A stretch of DNA of 64,000 nt, from positions 4,000,633 to 4,064,632 of the forward strand of contig CM055101.1 in the NCBI GenBank assembly GCA_029204225.1, written 5' to 3'. The stretch is from Diphasiastrum complanatum (taxonomy: Eukaryota; Streptophyta; Lycopodiopsida; Lycopodiales; Lycopodiaceae). The position numbers and the translations under genes were made by a program. Positions 34,952-46,420 of the stretch are shown here, one piece after another. The notes beneath the pieces were generated by a model. That model searched no databases and was not told the DNA's origin. It saw nothing but the letters and a program-made list of their open reading frames with translations. Each line of letters starts with the position of its first letter. Positions within the stretch are counted from its first letter, which is position 1.

Positions 34952-36360
34952 TGTTTATCGATGGTTGCTTGAAATCATAGTATGTATGTTCTTGAAATAT
35001 TACATCCCTAGAGACAAATACTACATTGGTGGATGGATCATAAACTTTATAAGCTTTATGTTCATCAGGATAGCCAATGAAAATACATTTATTCGTCCTA
35101 TGATCCAGCTTCTTCCTAAGCTGTTTAGGAATGTGAACAAAACATATACAACCAAATATTTTTAAATGGTTGACATTAGGCTTGTGCCCATGCCAAACTT
35201 CATAAGGAGTCTTGTTGTTGACAACTTTGGTGTTGGATCTGTTCTGCACGTAACAAGCTATGGAAGTAGCTTCTGTCCAAAACTTCGCAAGTAGGTGTGC
35301 TTGATGTAGCATGGATCTGGCTGAATTGAGAAGAGTTCGATTCTTCCAGTCGCACATCTCATTCGAGAGGTATTCGTCGCCACCATCAATTTGGAGTGCT
35401 TTCACTTTTGTAGATGTTTGTGTCTCAACCATGGCCTTGAATCTCTTGAAGCATTCAAAGGCTTCAAATTTGTGCTTAATGAACATGACTGTAGACCATC
35501 TAAAATAATCATTTTTGAGAGTGATAAAATCGATTGCATCTCCTAAGGACGAAGTTGGCATTGGACCACAAAGATCACTATGTACAAGATCCAATACAGG
35601 CTTTGTTTTGATGGAATGTGATTTGGGAAACTTGCTTCTAGAGTGTTTGCCATAGACGCATGATTACAAAAGAAAGATTTCCTATCTAATGAATAAGGGA
35701 AATATGATTCATCAACTAAATTATTACAACGCATATTGGAAAGTGATCTTGTATTCACGTGTCCAAATTGACTATGCCACAAAATAGCATTACCACTTAC
35801 ATTTTAATAAGAGATGCTAGCTAATGCAACTGAATTAGAGACTACATAAAGATTTGCGACTCTGATGCATGTAGTCAGAGTAGTATCTTCCTCAAATATT
35901 GTACATTGCTCAGATGAGAAAGTAATAGTGTAGCCCTCATCAGTTATCTTAGAGACTGATAACAGGTTTTTTGATAGTTGAGGAACGTGAAGGACATTGA
36001 GAACACAAATAGATAGATCGTTGTTGAATGTCATCTTCAATGTTCCTTTGCCTTCTACATGTATGGTGCTTGAATCTCTGAGGTAGATGAATTGATCTCT
36101 ATTGTAAGTTGCATACTCGGTGAAACATTCCTTGCGAGAGGTCATGTGTTGGGTAGCACCACTGTCCAAGTACCTACTATCATAGTCTTCGTTGCTGTTG
36201 TTGTATGCCATTAACAAATGTATCTTGAATTCCCTCGTGTTGGAGGAGTCTGGCTGTTGTTGTTGTTGCTTCTTTGTCTCATTGTAGATCCGGATACGAC
36301 ACTCCTTGATGTCATGATTAGCTCCCTTGCAATATCTGCAGAAGAGCTTCTCATGTGATC
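34952..36360 (-). pseudogene. Copia zinc knuckle, protease and integrase relic
   Basis: Minus strand: knuckle CRYCKGANHDIKEC; protease DSGATQHM; a LSICVLNVLHVPQLSKNLLS segment; then a frame change near 35790, where WHSQFGHVNTRSLSNM of the GAG-pre-integrase domain is read. Integrase: LVHSDLCGPMPTSSL, VKALQIDGGDEYLSNEM, then WKNRTLLNSARSMLHQAH. Between the last two the core segment carrying the usual P-Y-T-P-Q-Q-N-G-V-x-E run is deleted, so the catalytic glutamate is lost. The C-terminal region (GCICFVHIPKQLRKKLD, CIFIGYPDEHKAYKVYDP) is well kept. The coding match stops at 34952. Confidence 0.85.
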
Positions 36361-36402
36361 CATCATGTTCAGTTTGAGTGTGACGCTTCTGTTGCTGCTA
36401 CT

Positions 36403-37410
36403 TGAAGAAACAAAACGTTTTTATTTACAAAGCCTTGCTAGCTTTCAGCCCTCAGCCTGATGAAGACATTCGTGAACTCCAAAGTCAAGAGACACAAAAC
36501 ACAAAAAGTTTTACGAACACGAAAGTCAAAAGAGATGAAGACGAACGGTTCGCGAACATGAAAGATTCACGAACGAGAATCTTTTGCGGTTCAGTACGAG
36601 AGAAAGGCAGACGAGCAAAACGAAACCAATGACAGAGACGAAACCAATGACGCGAAACAAAAAATGTCGCAAAACCCGTGCCCTCATGCTCCAAAGAGTA
36701 CCAGCAAAGATCACGCAAGTACCCAGAAGTACAAAAATCTGATTTGATGGCATGATGTCAGCAGATACTTCCTAGGTCGTGGCTAATCTGCCACTCTTGT
36801 AATTCCCTAATTAGTTATAGATGCTTAATCACTCTAATCTTAGATTTACATAGAGTGACTATACTAACTGGATGATACTTGACATATAGATCAATAGAAT
36901 ACACACACAGTGTAATGAAGTAGTCTGATGTTAGTAAGCAATCAAGACGAGATACAGACAACAAGTCCGTCTGCGTGCAAGAGGAATTCTGTGATCAGGA
37001 TCCATAGACATCCAACTATTCACTAGTAAAACGAGACGATTGCTCATGAGAGAAGTGTGTTTCTCCCATGCCAATGCATTGCGTGGATTTGCATGCAGTG
37101 CTTGAAGAAATCAGAGGAAAGATCAATATAGATGATTTTCTTGCATATGATCTCGAATGCAAATGCATATGCTGTTATTTCGTATGTCTGAGGTTTCTTG
37201 TTCATTTGAATTCTGCACCCTGGTTGAAACTATCTTGAGTGCTGTATTAATTTTATAAATGTAGATCAGCAGTGCCTGACTACATTCTGGAGGACTGTAG
37301 GAGTGATTCAGCCGATAGTGTCCAACATTCGCATCTGAACTCCATCCAAATCTCAAGAGGAATCGCTGTCGTTTCGTGAAAGGCTTCGCGACTGATTCTT
37401 ATTCTCTTCA
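36403..37410 (+). repeat. 5' LTR of the nested copia element
   Basis: 1008 bases. About 85 bases near 37208-37296 (including GCACCCTGGTTGAAAC and the GGAGGACTG end) are absent from the 3' LTR, which explains the length difference. Otherwise the two LTRs align throughout, with many G/A and C/T differences. Confidence 0.92.
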
Positions 37411-37527
37411 ATGGTATTAGAGCAGAGTCATCCTGTCATATTCTGACATAGCTGAGAAGCTATCAGATCCAGGAGGCCAAGCATTTAGACAATCAACCAT
37501 TAACAAGGGAACAGACTCCAAGAAGCA

Positions 37528-40200
37528 ATGGCTTCAATCAGCAACATGCAAAGCAAGATTTGCACAATACTTGATTCTTCAAGATCTAACTTTCTGGCTT
37601 GGATTGTTAAGACATCTTTGATACTCAAGGGCGAAGGACTCTTCCCCTGGATGGATGGCATAGAAGAAATACCTACGACAACAGGCAAGGAACTACTCGA
37701 ATGGAGGGAGAAAAACGACAAGGCAGTAGTCTTGCTATCATCTTCCTTCGAAGATAGTCTCACACTTGACCTGGCTACACTCTCCAAAGCTAAAGAAATG
37801 TGGAATGCATTGGACACCAGATTTCAGACGAAATCAAGAAGTCAGATCATGATGCTGGAAGATTAGCTGACAAATCTATAGTGGGATGGAAAGGACCTCA
37901 CTTCTTTCGTAAGAAAGATGAAGGATATGTTTCTATCACTACATAACTCTGGAGCAGAGAATGCAGTGTCAACTGAGAAGCAACTCACACAACTATTGAG
38001 AGCCGAACCCGAATCATTCCAAACAACAACGACCATGCTTGTAAAAGATCCTACCATGAACCTCAAAAAGGCAATTGTCGAGATTCAAGAGGAAGTCGAG
38101 ACCAAAGAACACCTTGCTCACAAGGATGGTTCTGACCAGGCCCTCTATGACAACATAGACAAATCCAAGAAACAATTTAAGCCTAAGAGGGAGTCGAATC
38201 AGAGGCAGGATCGTGACTAACAAACAGAGGGAACAAGCAAAGGCAACTAGAAGACCAAAGGGAGGTCGAAACAATAAGGTGTTGACAAGAAGACTTGCGT
38301 GAGATGCAGAAGAGACGGGCATACAGTTGATACATGCTGGCTCAATCCCAAGATTGAGTGTATCTATTGTCACAAGAAGGGTCATGCAACCATGGATTTC
38401 CGCCAGAACCCAAGGAACAAATCAGCACAGAACAAACAGGAGAACAACAATAGTTTGTCCTATGTCGAGGAGTCCGAGAGCTCGAAGATGGGCAAAGGAA
38501 GAATGAACATAAATTGTTCGACAGCCTACATCTGCGAAGATGTGTGTGCAGCATCAACATCTAACACACATGAGGTGATCCTAGATTCAGGAGCCACCTC
38601 ACACTTCGTGACATCAAGACGAATAATGTCTGATTTCAAAAGTGCAGATCCTTCAAGATTCATAGTTCTTGGAAATGGATCTAAGCATCAAGTAAACAGT
38701 ATTGGTTCACTATGTCTCAACACCAATGGCAGAGATAGATGACTTGAAGAAGTTCTGTTCGCGCCTACTCTGCAACAAGACTTGCTCTCTATAGCAAGAA
38801 TAGCAGATGTAGGGATGTGAGTGATGTTTTCTTACGAAGCATGCAATGTGATTGACGCCAGTACCAGTACTCTGATTGCTCAAGGCAGAAGGAAAGGTAA
38901 CCTATATCATCTGAAGGTACGTCTACCTGAAGATTAGGTGCATCAGACTCAGGATGACCAGCCAGACACTCTGTGGCACAAGAGACTCTATCACATGAAC
39001 TCAAATGGCACTTTACCAGGCAAGCCATCATGGAGCGATAACAGGGGTTCAACGTCTCGAATGCAACTAGTTCGACCACTTGTGATGCATGTTTGAAAAG
39101 CAAGATATCATGCACACCATTCATCAAAGACTCCTACAGAACGACAAAGATTCTGGAGCTAGTGCATTCTGACATCTGTGGACCATTCAACGTGATCTCA
39201 ATAGGAGGTTCAAAGTATTATATAACCTTCATTGATGACTATAGCAAATTTGCCATAGTGTATTTTATTCTGAATAAATCTGAAACACTTGATAGATTCA
39301 CAGAATATGTGAATTGGGATGAGAGATGTGAGGTGAAGACAGACATCTCGAAACATTTCGAGATAGTGGATCTGGAAGAAGCCAGGTGTTACCTCGTCTT
39401 ATAAATTGAGAGGGACTACAAGGGAGGTAAGTTATACCTTCATCAGTTTAGATATACCCAGAAGATCCTAGAGGACTTTGGGATGCTGAATTGCAAAGGA
39501 GCGAACACTCCAATGCTCGTAGGGACGGTGCTGACGAATGATGACTGTCCAAAGACTGAGAAAGAGAGAGAACAGATGCAGCTCACACCTTACAGGAAGC
39601 TGATAGGATCACTAATGTACCTTGCAAACAATACACGTCATGATATTGCTTATGCAGTATTCAGAATGAGCCAATTTTGCACTAATCCAGGCTCGACACA
39701 TTGGAAGATTGCAAAACGAATTTTGCAATATCTTCAATTAATGAAGGATTATGGGTTGTGTTATTGTCGTAGTGCACGTTTGTAAAAGCGTCTTGGGAGG
39801 ATGCACCATCGCATCAGGAGTTACAGTTCTCTGGGTCTGCAAGAAGCAAACCGTTGTAGCCCAGCCATCCTATGAAGCAAAATATGTTGTAGTAGCAAAT
39901 ATGGCCAACAAGATAATCTGGCTAAGGCAGTTCCTGGACGAATTGGGTGAAACAAAGAATGAGCCTCTGGTCTTGCAGATGGACAACACCTCTGCAATAC
40001 ACCTGACGAAAGATCACGTGTTCCATTCCAAAACGAAGCACATTGTGATCAAGTATCACTTGATCAGGAATCTAAATTGAAAAGAAGATGATGCAGACCA
40101 CCTTCATAGAAACAAAAGACATGGTTGCTGACATCTTCACCAAAGCCCTGGACAAAAGACTCTTTGAGAGACAACGGAGCAGTCTCGGGATTGTAAAGCT
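37528..40200 (+). pseudogene. Copia gag-pol relic with integrase/RT deletion
   Basis: Gag starts at ATG 37528 (MASISNMQSKICTILDSSRS, then KEMWNALDTRFQTKSRSQIM). A stop at 37864 interrupts, then KMKDMFLSLHNSG. Knuckles: CVRCRRDGHTVDTC (from 38296) and CIYCHKKGHATMDF, the latter with its last Cys replaced. Protease: ILDSGATSHFVTS at about 38580-38617. Integrase start: LVHSDICGPFNVISIGGSKY and FIDDYSKFAIVYF to about 39340. There the frame jumps within one codon run to the end of RT (KHFEIVDLEEARCYL) and on to RNase H: YRKLIGSLMYLAN, HWKIAKRILQYL, then after a frame change QPSYEAKYVVVANMANKIIW and SKTKHIVIKYHLIRN. Both catalytic cores are missing. Confidence 0.88.
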
Positions 40201-40220
40201 ATCATGCTTTGAGAGGGAGT

Positions 40221-41143
40221 TGAAGAAACAAACGTTTCTATTTAGAAAGCCTTGCTAGCTTTTAGCCCTCAGCCTGATGAGACATTCGCGAACTTGAAAG
40301 TCAGGAGACACGAAACACGAAAAGTTTTGCGAATACGAAAGTCAAAGAACATGTAGACAAACGGTTCGCGAACACGAAAGATTCACGAACGAGAATCTTT
40401 TGTAGTCCAGTACGAGAAAAAGGCAGACGAGCAAAACAAAACCAATGACGGAGAAGAAACCAACGACTCGACACGAAAAATGTCGCGAAACTCGTTTTGC
40501 ACTCACGCTCCAAAGAGTACTAGCAAAGATCACGCAAGTACCCAGAAGTACAGAAATATGATCTGATGGCATGACGTCAGCAGATACTTCCTAAGTTGTG
40601 GCTAATCTGTCACTCTTGTAATTCCCTAATTAGTTGTAGATGCTTAATCACTCTAATCCTAGATCTACATAAACCGACTATACTTACTGGATGATACTTG
40701 AAATATAGATCAACAGAATACACACACAGTGTAATGAAGTAGTCTGATGTTAGTAAGCAATCAAGACGAAATATAGACAACAAGTCCACCTACGTGCGAG
40801 ACGAGTTCTGTGATCAAGATCAATAGACATCCAACTGTCCGCTAGTAAAGCGAGACGATTGCTCGTGAGAGAATTGCGTTTCTCCCACGCCAACGCACTG
40901 CATGGATTTGCATGCATTGCTTGAAGAAATCAGAAGAAAAATCAATATAGATGATTTTCTTGTCGCGCATGATCTCGAATGCAAATGCATATGCTGTTAT
41001 TTCATATGTCTGAATTTTCTTGTTCATCTGTAGGAGTGATTCAGTCGGCAGTGTCCAACATTCGCATCTGAACTCCATCAGAATCTCAAGAGGAATCGCG
41101 GTCGCTTTGCAAAAGGCTTCACGACTGATTCTTATTCCCTTCA
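40221..41143 (+). repeat. 3' LTR of the nested copia element
   Basis: 923 bases, direct repeat of 36403-37410 with one deletion of about 85 bases. It ends at 41143, followed by the target duplication CTACT. Confidence 0.92.
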
Positions 41144-41820
41144 CTACTGCACTTGATTCTTGCCCTTGGAGTAGTCTTTTTTCTTGGTGTATAGAGCCAT
41201 GGATTTGTCTTTGATAGATAGGCTGCTGGTCTTTCTCCGTATTTCTTCTTAAAGTACGTTACGTGACCAATCACCTTTTGAAGAGTGAGGTTGGGTTGTG
41301 TGGAGATCATTACCACAAAGTGTTCATACGACTTTGGAAGAGAAGAAAACAAGGTCATAACGACATCATCATCTTGAATAAAAAATCCTACAACTGATAA
41401 CTGATCCAATAAAGACTTGAAGTTGTTGATGTGAGAAGTGATGGTAGTAGAATCAGACATGCTAAGAGTAAAGAACTTCCTTCTAAGATGTAATCTAGTG
41501 GTTACATCATGAGTCTCATAGAGATTTGATAACAAATCTAATGCATCCTTAGAGGTTTTGCATGTGGTATGAGATATTTGGGAGTCGACCAGATTGAGTG
41601 TGATACATGCTAAGGCCTTCTGATCTTTGATCTTCCATGCCTTTACTTGATTACCATCTTTTGGTTTCAGGTCTACACCTTCTACTACATCCCAAAGATC
41701 TCTATATATCAACATCATTCGGAGTTTTAACTTCCAGATGTAGAAGTTAGAACCATTAAACTTGTCAATGATTCTAGCCTCATTGGATGATGAAGACGAA
41801 GAGCTACCAAGATGAGACAT
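41144..41820 (-). pseudogene. Copia gag (UBN2 type), 5' part, split by the nested element
   Basis: Starts at an ATG on the minus strand (41820). Reads MSHLGSSSSSSSNEARIIDK, FYIWKLKLRMMLIYRDLW, KALACITLNLVDSQISH, LHLRRKFFTLSMSDS, and VVMTLFSSLPKSYEHFVVMI. The frame is open for about 225 codons and is cut by the insertion at 41143/41144. The missing knuckle end lies on the other side of the nested element at about 36300-36400. It could have encoded working gag before the insertion. Confidence 0.9.
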
Positions 41821-41873
41821 GATAACAGTAATACAAATGGAAAAAACTTAATCTCTCTGTTTATTTGGACTAC

Positions 41874-41886
41874 GTTCTGATACCAA
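41874..41886 (-). other. Primer-binding site of the old copia element
   Basis: Minus strand TGGTATCAGAACG, matching the initiator-Met tRNA 3' end used by copia elements, 54 bases before the gag ATG. It separates LTR (above 41888) from interior. Confidence 0.8.
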
Positions 41887-41887
41887 T

Positions 41888-43100
41888 CTGATGGGCAAAG
41901 GGAGATAGAAGAACAGAAATGGAGAAGAGAGCAAGAATATTGCGGAATATGCTCTCCCGTTACAATCAACTGCTAGATGCAAAAACAATCTAATAGAAGG
42001 CAAGTATAATCATATGTTAAAGTGTTCTAGTTGCCCAACATGGCCTTAAAAATTAGTTCATACTCACAAACAAGAGTACAGTCCACCGAAGAGATTAGAG
42101 ATGGTTTGTGTGTGTGTGGTAATCATCAGAAGTCAAATTCAATATGAAGTTTAGTTCTGAAATAGATTGGAATAGCAGTATGATATCGCGAGTCCCTCAG
42201 GCATCAAAGACAACCATCGTCTGATTAGAAACTGAGGAGTCGTAGACGTCCGTTTTCTGATCAGAGTGAGTAGACAAGTGTGATCAAACAGCGATAGAGT
42301 CAATTCAAATCACAATAAGCATTCATCTACATTATACATAGATAGAAAAAGTGTATTGCTACTATATTACACTAAAGCAAAATAAATGACAGTTACAACC
42401 AGAATGACGGCGTAACTCGGAGGCTCAAATAATACATCTCATGGATGGAGCATCTCGATCTCTCAAGTAATTTGTGCTGGGATAATCTACTTATTGATTG
42501 CATCCACGTATTAAGTACATTAAATGTTTGTCACCTAATTAGGTAAGTTGTTGTACTTGGAAGTATATGGCTTTTGTGTGAACTATGCATAGTATATACA
42601 TACGGTCAACGAATCTGCGAATGTTGACTCGAACGAGGACGTCAAAATTCTCTCACTTCGCTTTTAGGAGAAGTGGCTTTCTCTCACTTCGTGAATTTTG
42701 GAAAGTCGCTAGGAACGTCCGTCGAAAAATAAACGACTTCGTTTTCTCTCTCTCTTTGTGATTTTGTGAAAAAGCCGAAGGTGCCACGAAGGTGTCCTTA
42801 AAAAGACGAAGATGTCTTTAAAACAGTTTAACTCATGAAAATAGATGACCATAAAAAATTTTCTCTCTCTTCGTATTTTTTAAAAAATTGCGAAAAAGTC
42901 GAAGGTGCCCTTAAAACAAGTTTAAAGCAAGTGTCGCTTTTTGAAAGGAAGAAGTTTTAAGGTAAGTGCCACTTTTTGGAAAAAGCCAACATTGTCATGA
43001 CACTTAGTGTATTTCTGCAGACTGTCGTGACACTTAGAGTATTTTTGCAGACTGTCGCAAAAGTAATGTAAATCTGCAAACTTGTTTTAAATGCTAGTTT
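41888..43100 (-). repeat. 5' LTR of the old copia element (outer end approximate)
   Basis: On the minus strand it ends ...CATCAGAT before the primer site. The 42770-42960 part holds CGAAGGTGCC and TTAAAA.AGTTTAA words also found in the LTRs at 24.6 and 28.6 kb. A repeated ATTGTCATGACACTTAG / CTGTCGTGACACTTAG pair lies at about 42990-43040. The LTR start is not resolved. Confidence 0.6.
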
Positions 43101-43690
43101 GTGGAAGTCCTTGAAGATGGCCAAGTCTTCAATGACTGTACTATATTAAATGCAAATTTTTAGAATTTGAACCTATGACTGACCTAAATTTGGCATTATA
43201 AATTCAACTGGCATGTCGGTGAAGGTTCATAAGTACTGGAAGATACTCGACGAACATTCCCAAACTGGCATGATGTTGAACATTCGCCTGAGGTAAAAAT
43301 AGGTATTAACTGGTGGTAAGAACGTTCACCCAATTCAGTATAGGTATATCTGAGATGGATCTTGCCTCTGAAAACTCGGCGAATAATTCTAGAACAATAT
43401 GTGCAAAAAATGTCCCAAAAAGTAGTTTTTCAAGTCATTTTCCATAAAGATCTGATTCTTGAAAATACGTGCTTTCAATTTTTTCTGATCTGATGACATG
43501 TTTTACTTTTGCTCATTAGTCTTTTCATACATTTTCCATTTTCACTTTTTTTTTTTTAACTGTCTTTTTCAAAAGAAAATGTCAATCAAGTAGTAAAACC
43601 AAGAAATTGAAAAACAATCAAATAGTAAAAACAAGAAATTAAAAAACAATCAAAATAAAAACATAGTCTCGGATCATGATAACTGAACTG
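43101..43690. other. No gene seen
   Basis: AT-rich spacer with an A-rich repeat (AAAAACAATCAAA, about 43600-43655). No domain recognised. Confidence 0.4.
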
Positions 43691-45130
43691 GCGAAATGGG
43701 TTGCTAAAACTTGCGTAATTGACTACCATTCAGTGGAGTATCAAAAAGTTTTCTAGCCAAATGTTTCAAAATAACTGCTCCATAGTTCAGTATTTCTTTG
43801 ACTTTATATGGTGCTTCACCGGTAAACTTCAATTTTTCTTTAATCAGATTGGTTTTATACATCAGTGCTAGATCTCCTTCTTTTAGATCCTTTTTGTGTA
43901 ATCGGCGATCGTGCCATGCCTTATGGCAGGTTTTCTTTGTTGCTAACACATGAACTGCCATCAATCTGGTTTCACATAATTTGTGCAAAGCTTCATGACG
44001 CAGTTGTAAGGATTTGTCATCATCTAATCGCTCTGTTGCTGCTATGCGTAGAGATGGTTCTAAAAATTCAATCGGCATGACAACATCTTGACCATAAACT
44101 AGTTGAAAAGGTGTTTGATTCGTGCTACTCTTGTAAGTGGTTCTGAATGCAATGCTACATGCAATTTATGTTCCTAGTCAAAACGACTCGCTTCAACCGT
44201 TTTTGTCATAATGTTGCAGAGAATCTTATTGGAAGATTCAACTTGGCCATTACCCCGGGAATAATACGGAGTACTAAACCGGTGTATAACAAAAAGTCTT
44301 CCAACAAACACTTTATCGTTTGATTAACAAAGTGTGTACCACGATCACTGGCGATCTCAATAGGACATCCGAATCTAATAATGATGTGTTCATAGAGAAA
44401 TTTAGCCATAGATTTCACATCAGCAACTTTAACAGCTTCGGCTTCAACCCACTTGATCATATAATCGGTTGCTATGATGATATATCTGGCTTGAGATCCT
44501 CTTGCCACAGGATGAATAGGACCAACATAATCTAGGCCCCGTTTCTCGAATGGTGCTTATGATAAAACCGGATATAATGGTTTATAATTTTGTTGTGTAT
44601 ATAAGGACATTGTGCCCATTGACAAACATCACATGACTGAATATAATTTTTGGTGTCTTTATGAAGTGTAGGCCACCAACACCCTGATTGCAAAAGCTTG
44701 CGAACAGTGATATCAATAGAAAAATGTCCTCCGCCCATTCCATCATATGAAAACATGGTTAATTCATGTACTTCATTCGGTAAAACACATCTTTGAAGAA
44801 TATTATCCATTTCGCGATTATACAATTGTCTCGCAATCAATTGATAAGGTTGAGCCTTATGAATCAATTGTCTTTTTTGTACTTCAAAGAGTCATTAGGT
44901 TGACCTAGCATCAGATACTCAACAATATTCGTTGCCCACTCAGGTACTGCTTCAACATAAAATAGCGCAGCATCTGGTAGTTCATCATCCACTTCAGTAT
45001 TGACTGGTGCGGATTCAATTCTTGAAACATGGTCGGCTAGATAATATTGTTTAAACTTACGAACCACAACTCAAAATTCAAATTCGGTCAATAAAAGTAA
45101 CCATCTTGCAATACACCCTATATTACACGT
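43691..45130 (-). pseudogene. Ty3/gypsy RNase H tail and integrase relic
   Basis: Minus order. RNase H end: CIARWLLLLTEFEFE then KQYYLADHVSRIES (about 45120-45000). A linker with EVDDELPDAALF. Integrase zinc-binding domain: GHFSIDITVRKLLQSGCWWP and CDVCQ (44740-44620). Core: ARYIIIATDYMIKWVEAEAV and RFGCPIEIASDRGTHFVNQT (44490-44300), so both aspartates of the D-D pair are present. After a frame change, a C-terminal segment with LRHEALHKLCETRL, GDLALMYKTN and KFTGEAPYKVKEIL (44010-43800). The zinc-binding and core frames are separated by stops. Together with the primer site and LTR to the right it forms the remains of one minus-strand element. Confidence 0.87.
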
Positions 45131-45995
45131 CTTGTTTACCAAATAAAGTAACATTTAATGTTCGTCGAACTCAAAAATGATAACTTACTATAAATAGAAT
45201 CTTCAAAAAAACTACGCAAAGGATTTGGTGAAGAATCAAGAGTAATATTGGTATTTTGCAAAAAAGAGATTTTTTTGACAAAAACATGACAATATGACAA
45301 CTTATCTTTTGAGAAACCTTCGCCCAACTTACTGATTATCAAAAATAGTAAATAGAACTGACACAGACACTAGTGAAGGTTTAGGCAAAGGTTCTTCTCA
45401 GAGAATTGATATTTTTGTAGAAAGTTGTAATTTTTTCACAAAAGATTACCAACAACTAGATGAACAGTCACTTTGGCCTTCTATTTTTGGTATTACTCTT
45501 CGTTGATCTGGCAAGAGATAGATCTGAATCACACCTATGCATAATGAATCAGACGATGGTTCTTTTTTTGTATTTTTTAGAGTTTTGGTAATTTCTTGGT
45601 GTTTGGTTTTTCTAATGTTTCTGGAAATCTGCTGGGAAGGAATGTTCACCCTTCAAACAAAAGGTTCTGTGATCAAAACTGAAGGTGCTTGCAACTCGAC
45701 GAAGATTTCATGAAAGAGGGTAAAAAGTTATCAGTTTTAATGACGATTTTTGTCTCCTTTTGACCAAGATTTGGTAGATTTGACCGATTTTTGTTGTCTT
45801 TTTTTTATTTCTCAGATCCAGATGGATCATTTTCAATAATCAGATTAGATTTCAAACAAGCAAATCCACGCAAATTAGGCAAAATCACCTCCAAATTAAT
45901 CCTAAATGCAGTTTTAACACTATTCATGCCACGACAAGATGCCTAGTACAAGCTAACCATCCAACAAACATGTTGCAAATTGAAAAATTGGCGTA
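45131..45995 (-). other. Decayed interior of the gypsy element
   Basis: No confident domain. AT-rich, with broken reading frames. By position it lies between the RNase H relic and the primer site, so gag, protease and RT have been lost here. Confidence 0.45.
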
Positions 45996-46014
45996 GCTCC
46001 CCGGCAATGGTGCC
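45996..46014 (-). other. Primer-binding site of tRNA-Asp type
   Basis: Minus strand TGGGCACCATTGCCGGGGA. It resembles the TGGCGCCGTTGCCGGGGA site of plant Athila/Tat gypsy elements (complementary to tRNA-Asp), with a few changes. It lies just inside an LTR ending ...CCATTACAA. Confidence 0.7.
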
Positions 46015-46016
46015 CA

Positions 46017-46420
46017 AATTGTAATGGAATTCTTTCCTATCCTAACCTTAACCCAAGATCTAGCATCAAAGAGTAGAAGTTAGTCGTCACACGAAGGTTC
46101 ATTCTCATGAGAGCGATAACATATTTCAGATTTCAGCATGAATGAAAGATCTGGATTTAGCTCTAACATCCATTAACCCTAATTATTAACACTACGATCA
46201 TTAACACTACATCCATTATCTCTACATCCACAATGAAGATAGCATTCCCTTTCTCTCTCTCCCTTTCTCTCTCACAAAAAGTATAAGAACATGCAATCCC
46301 AATAACAATCAGATCCAGCAATTAGCAAATACAATGCAAAGCATGAGAGAATGAGGCAAAGTGAGAGAGAGAAAGGACATTCATAAATCCATTTCATAAG
46401 AGAACCAATCTGCTTCATTG
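46017..46420 (-). repeat. 5' LTR of the minus-strand gypsy element
   Basis: Ends ...CCATTACAA (minus) next to the primer site. The 46030-46215 part matches 58681-58890 and, reversed, 34771-34951. It is cut at about 46420 by copia sequence. Confidence 0.75.

Larger units (their letters stand above)
36403..41143 (+). mobile_element. Nested Ty1/copia element with paired LTRs and CTACT target duplication
   Basis: LTRs at 36403-37410 (1008 bases) and 40221-41143 (923 bases) both start TGAAGAAACAAA and end ...CTCTTCA or ...CCCTTCA. CTACT lies directly outside each end (36398-36402 and 41144-41148). The primer site TGGTATTAGAGCAGAG is at 37412-37427 and the polypurine tract TTGAGAGGGAG at about 40210-40219. 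The interior keeps gag, protease, the start of integrase, the RT end and RNase H, but lacks the integrase and RT cores. It sits inside the gag region of the older minus-strand copia. Confidence 0.95.
34952..43100 (-). mobile_element. Old minus-strand Ty1/copia element, split by a nested copia
   Basis: Parts in minus order. 5' LTR from about 43100 down to 41888. Primer site TGGTATCAGAACG at 41874-41886. Gag 41820-41144, then the nested element 36403-41143. Then zinc knuckle CRYCKGANHDIKEC (about 36350-36300), protease YLDSGATQHMTS near 36160, GAG-pre-integrase 36000-35600 and integrase 35594-34952. The left end is cut by the coiled-coil element's LTR; RT, RNase H and the 3' LTR are missing. 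The LTR's outer end could not be placed exactly. Confidence 0.8.
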
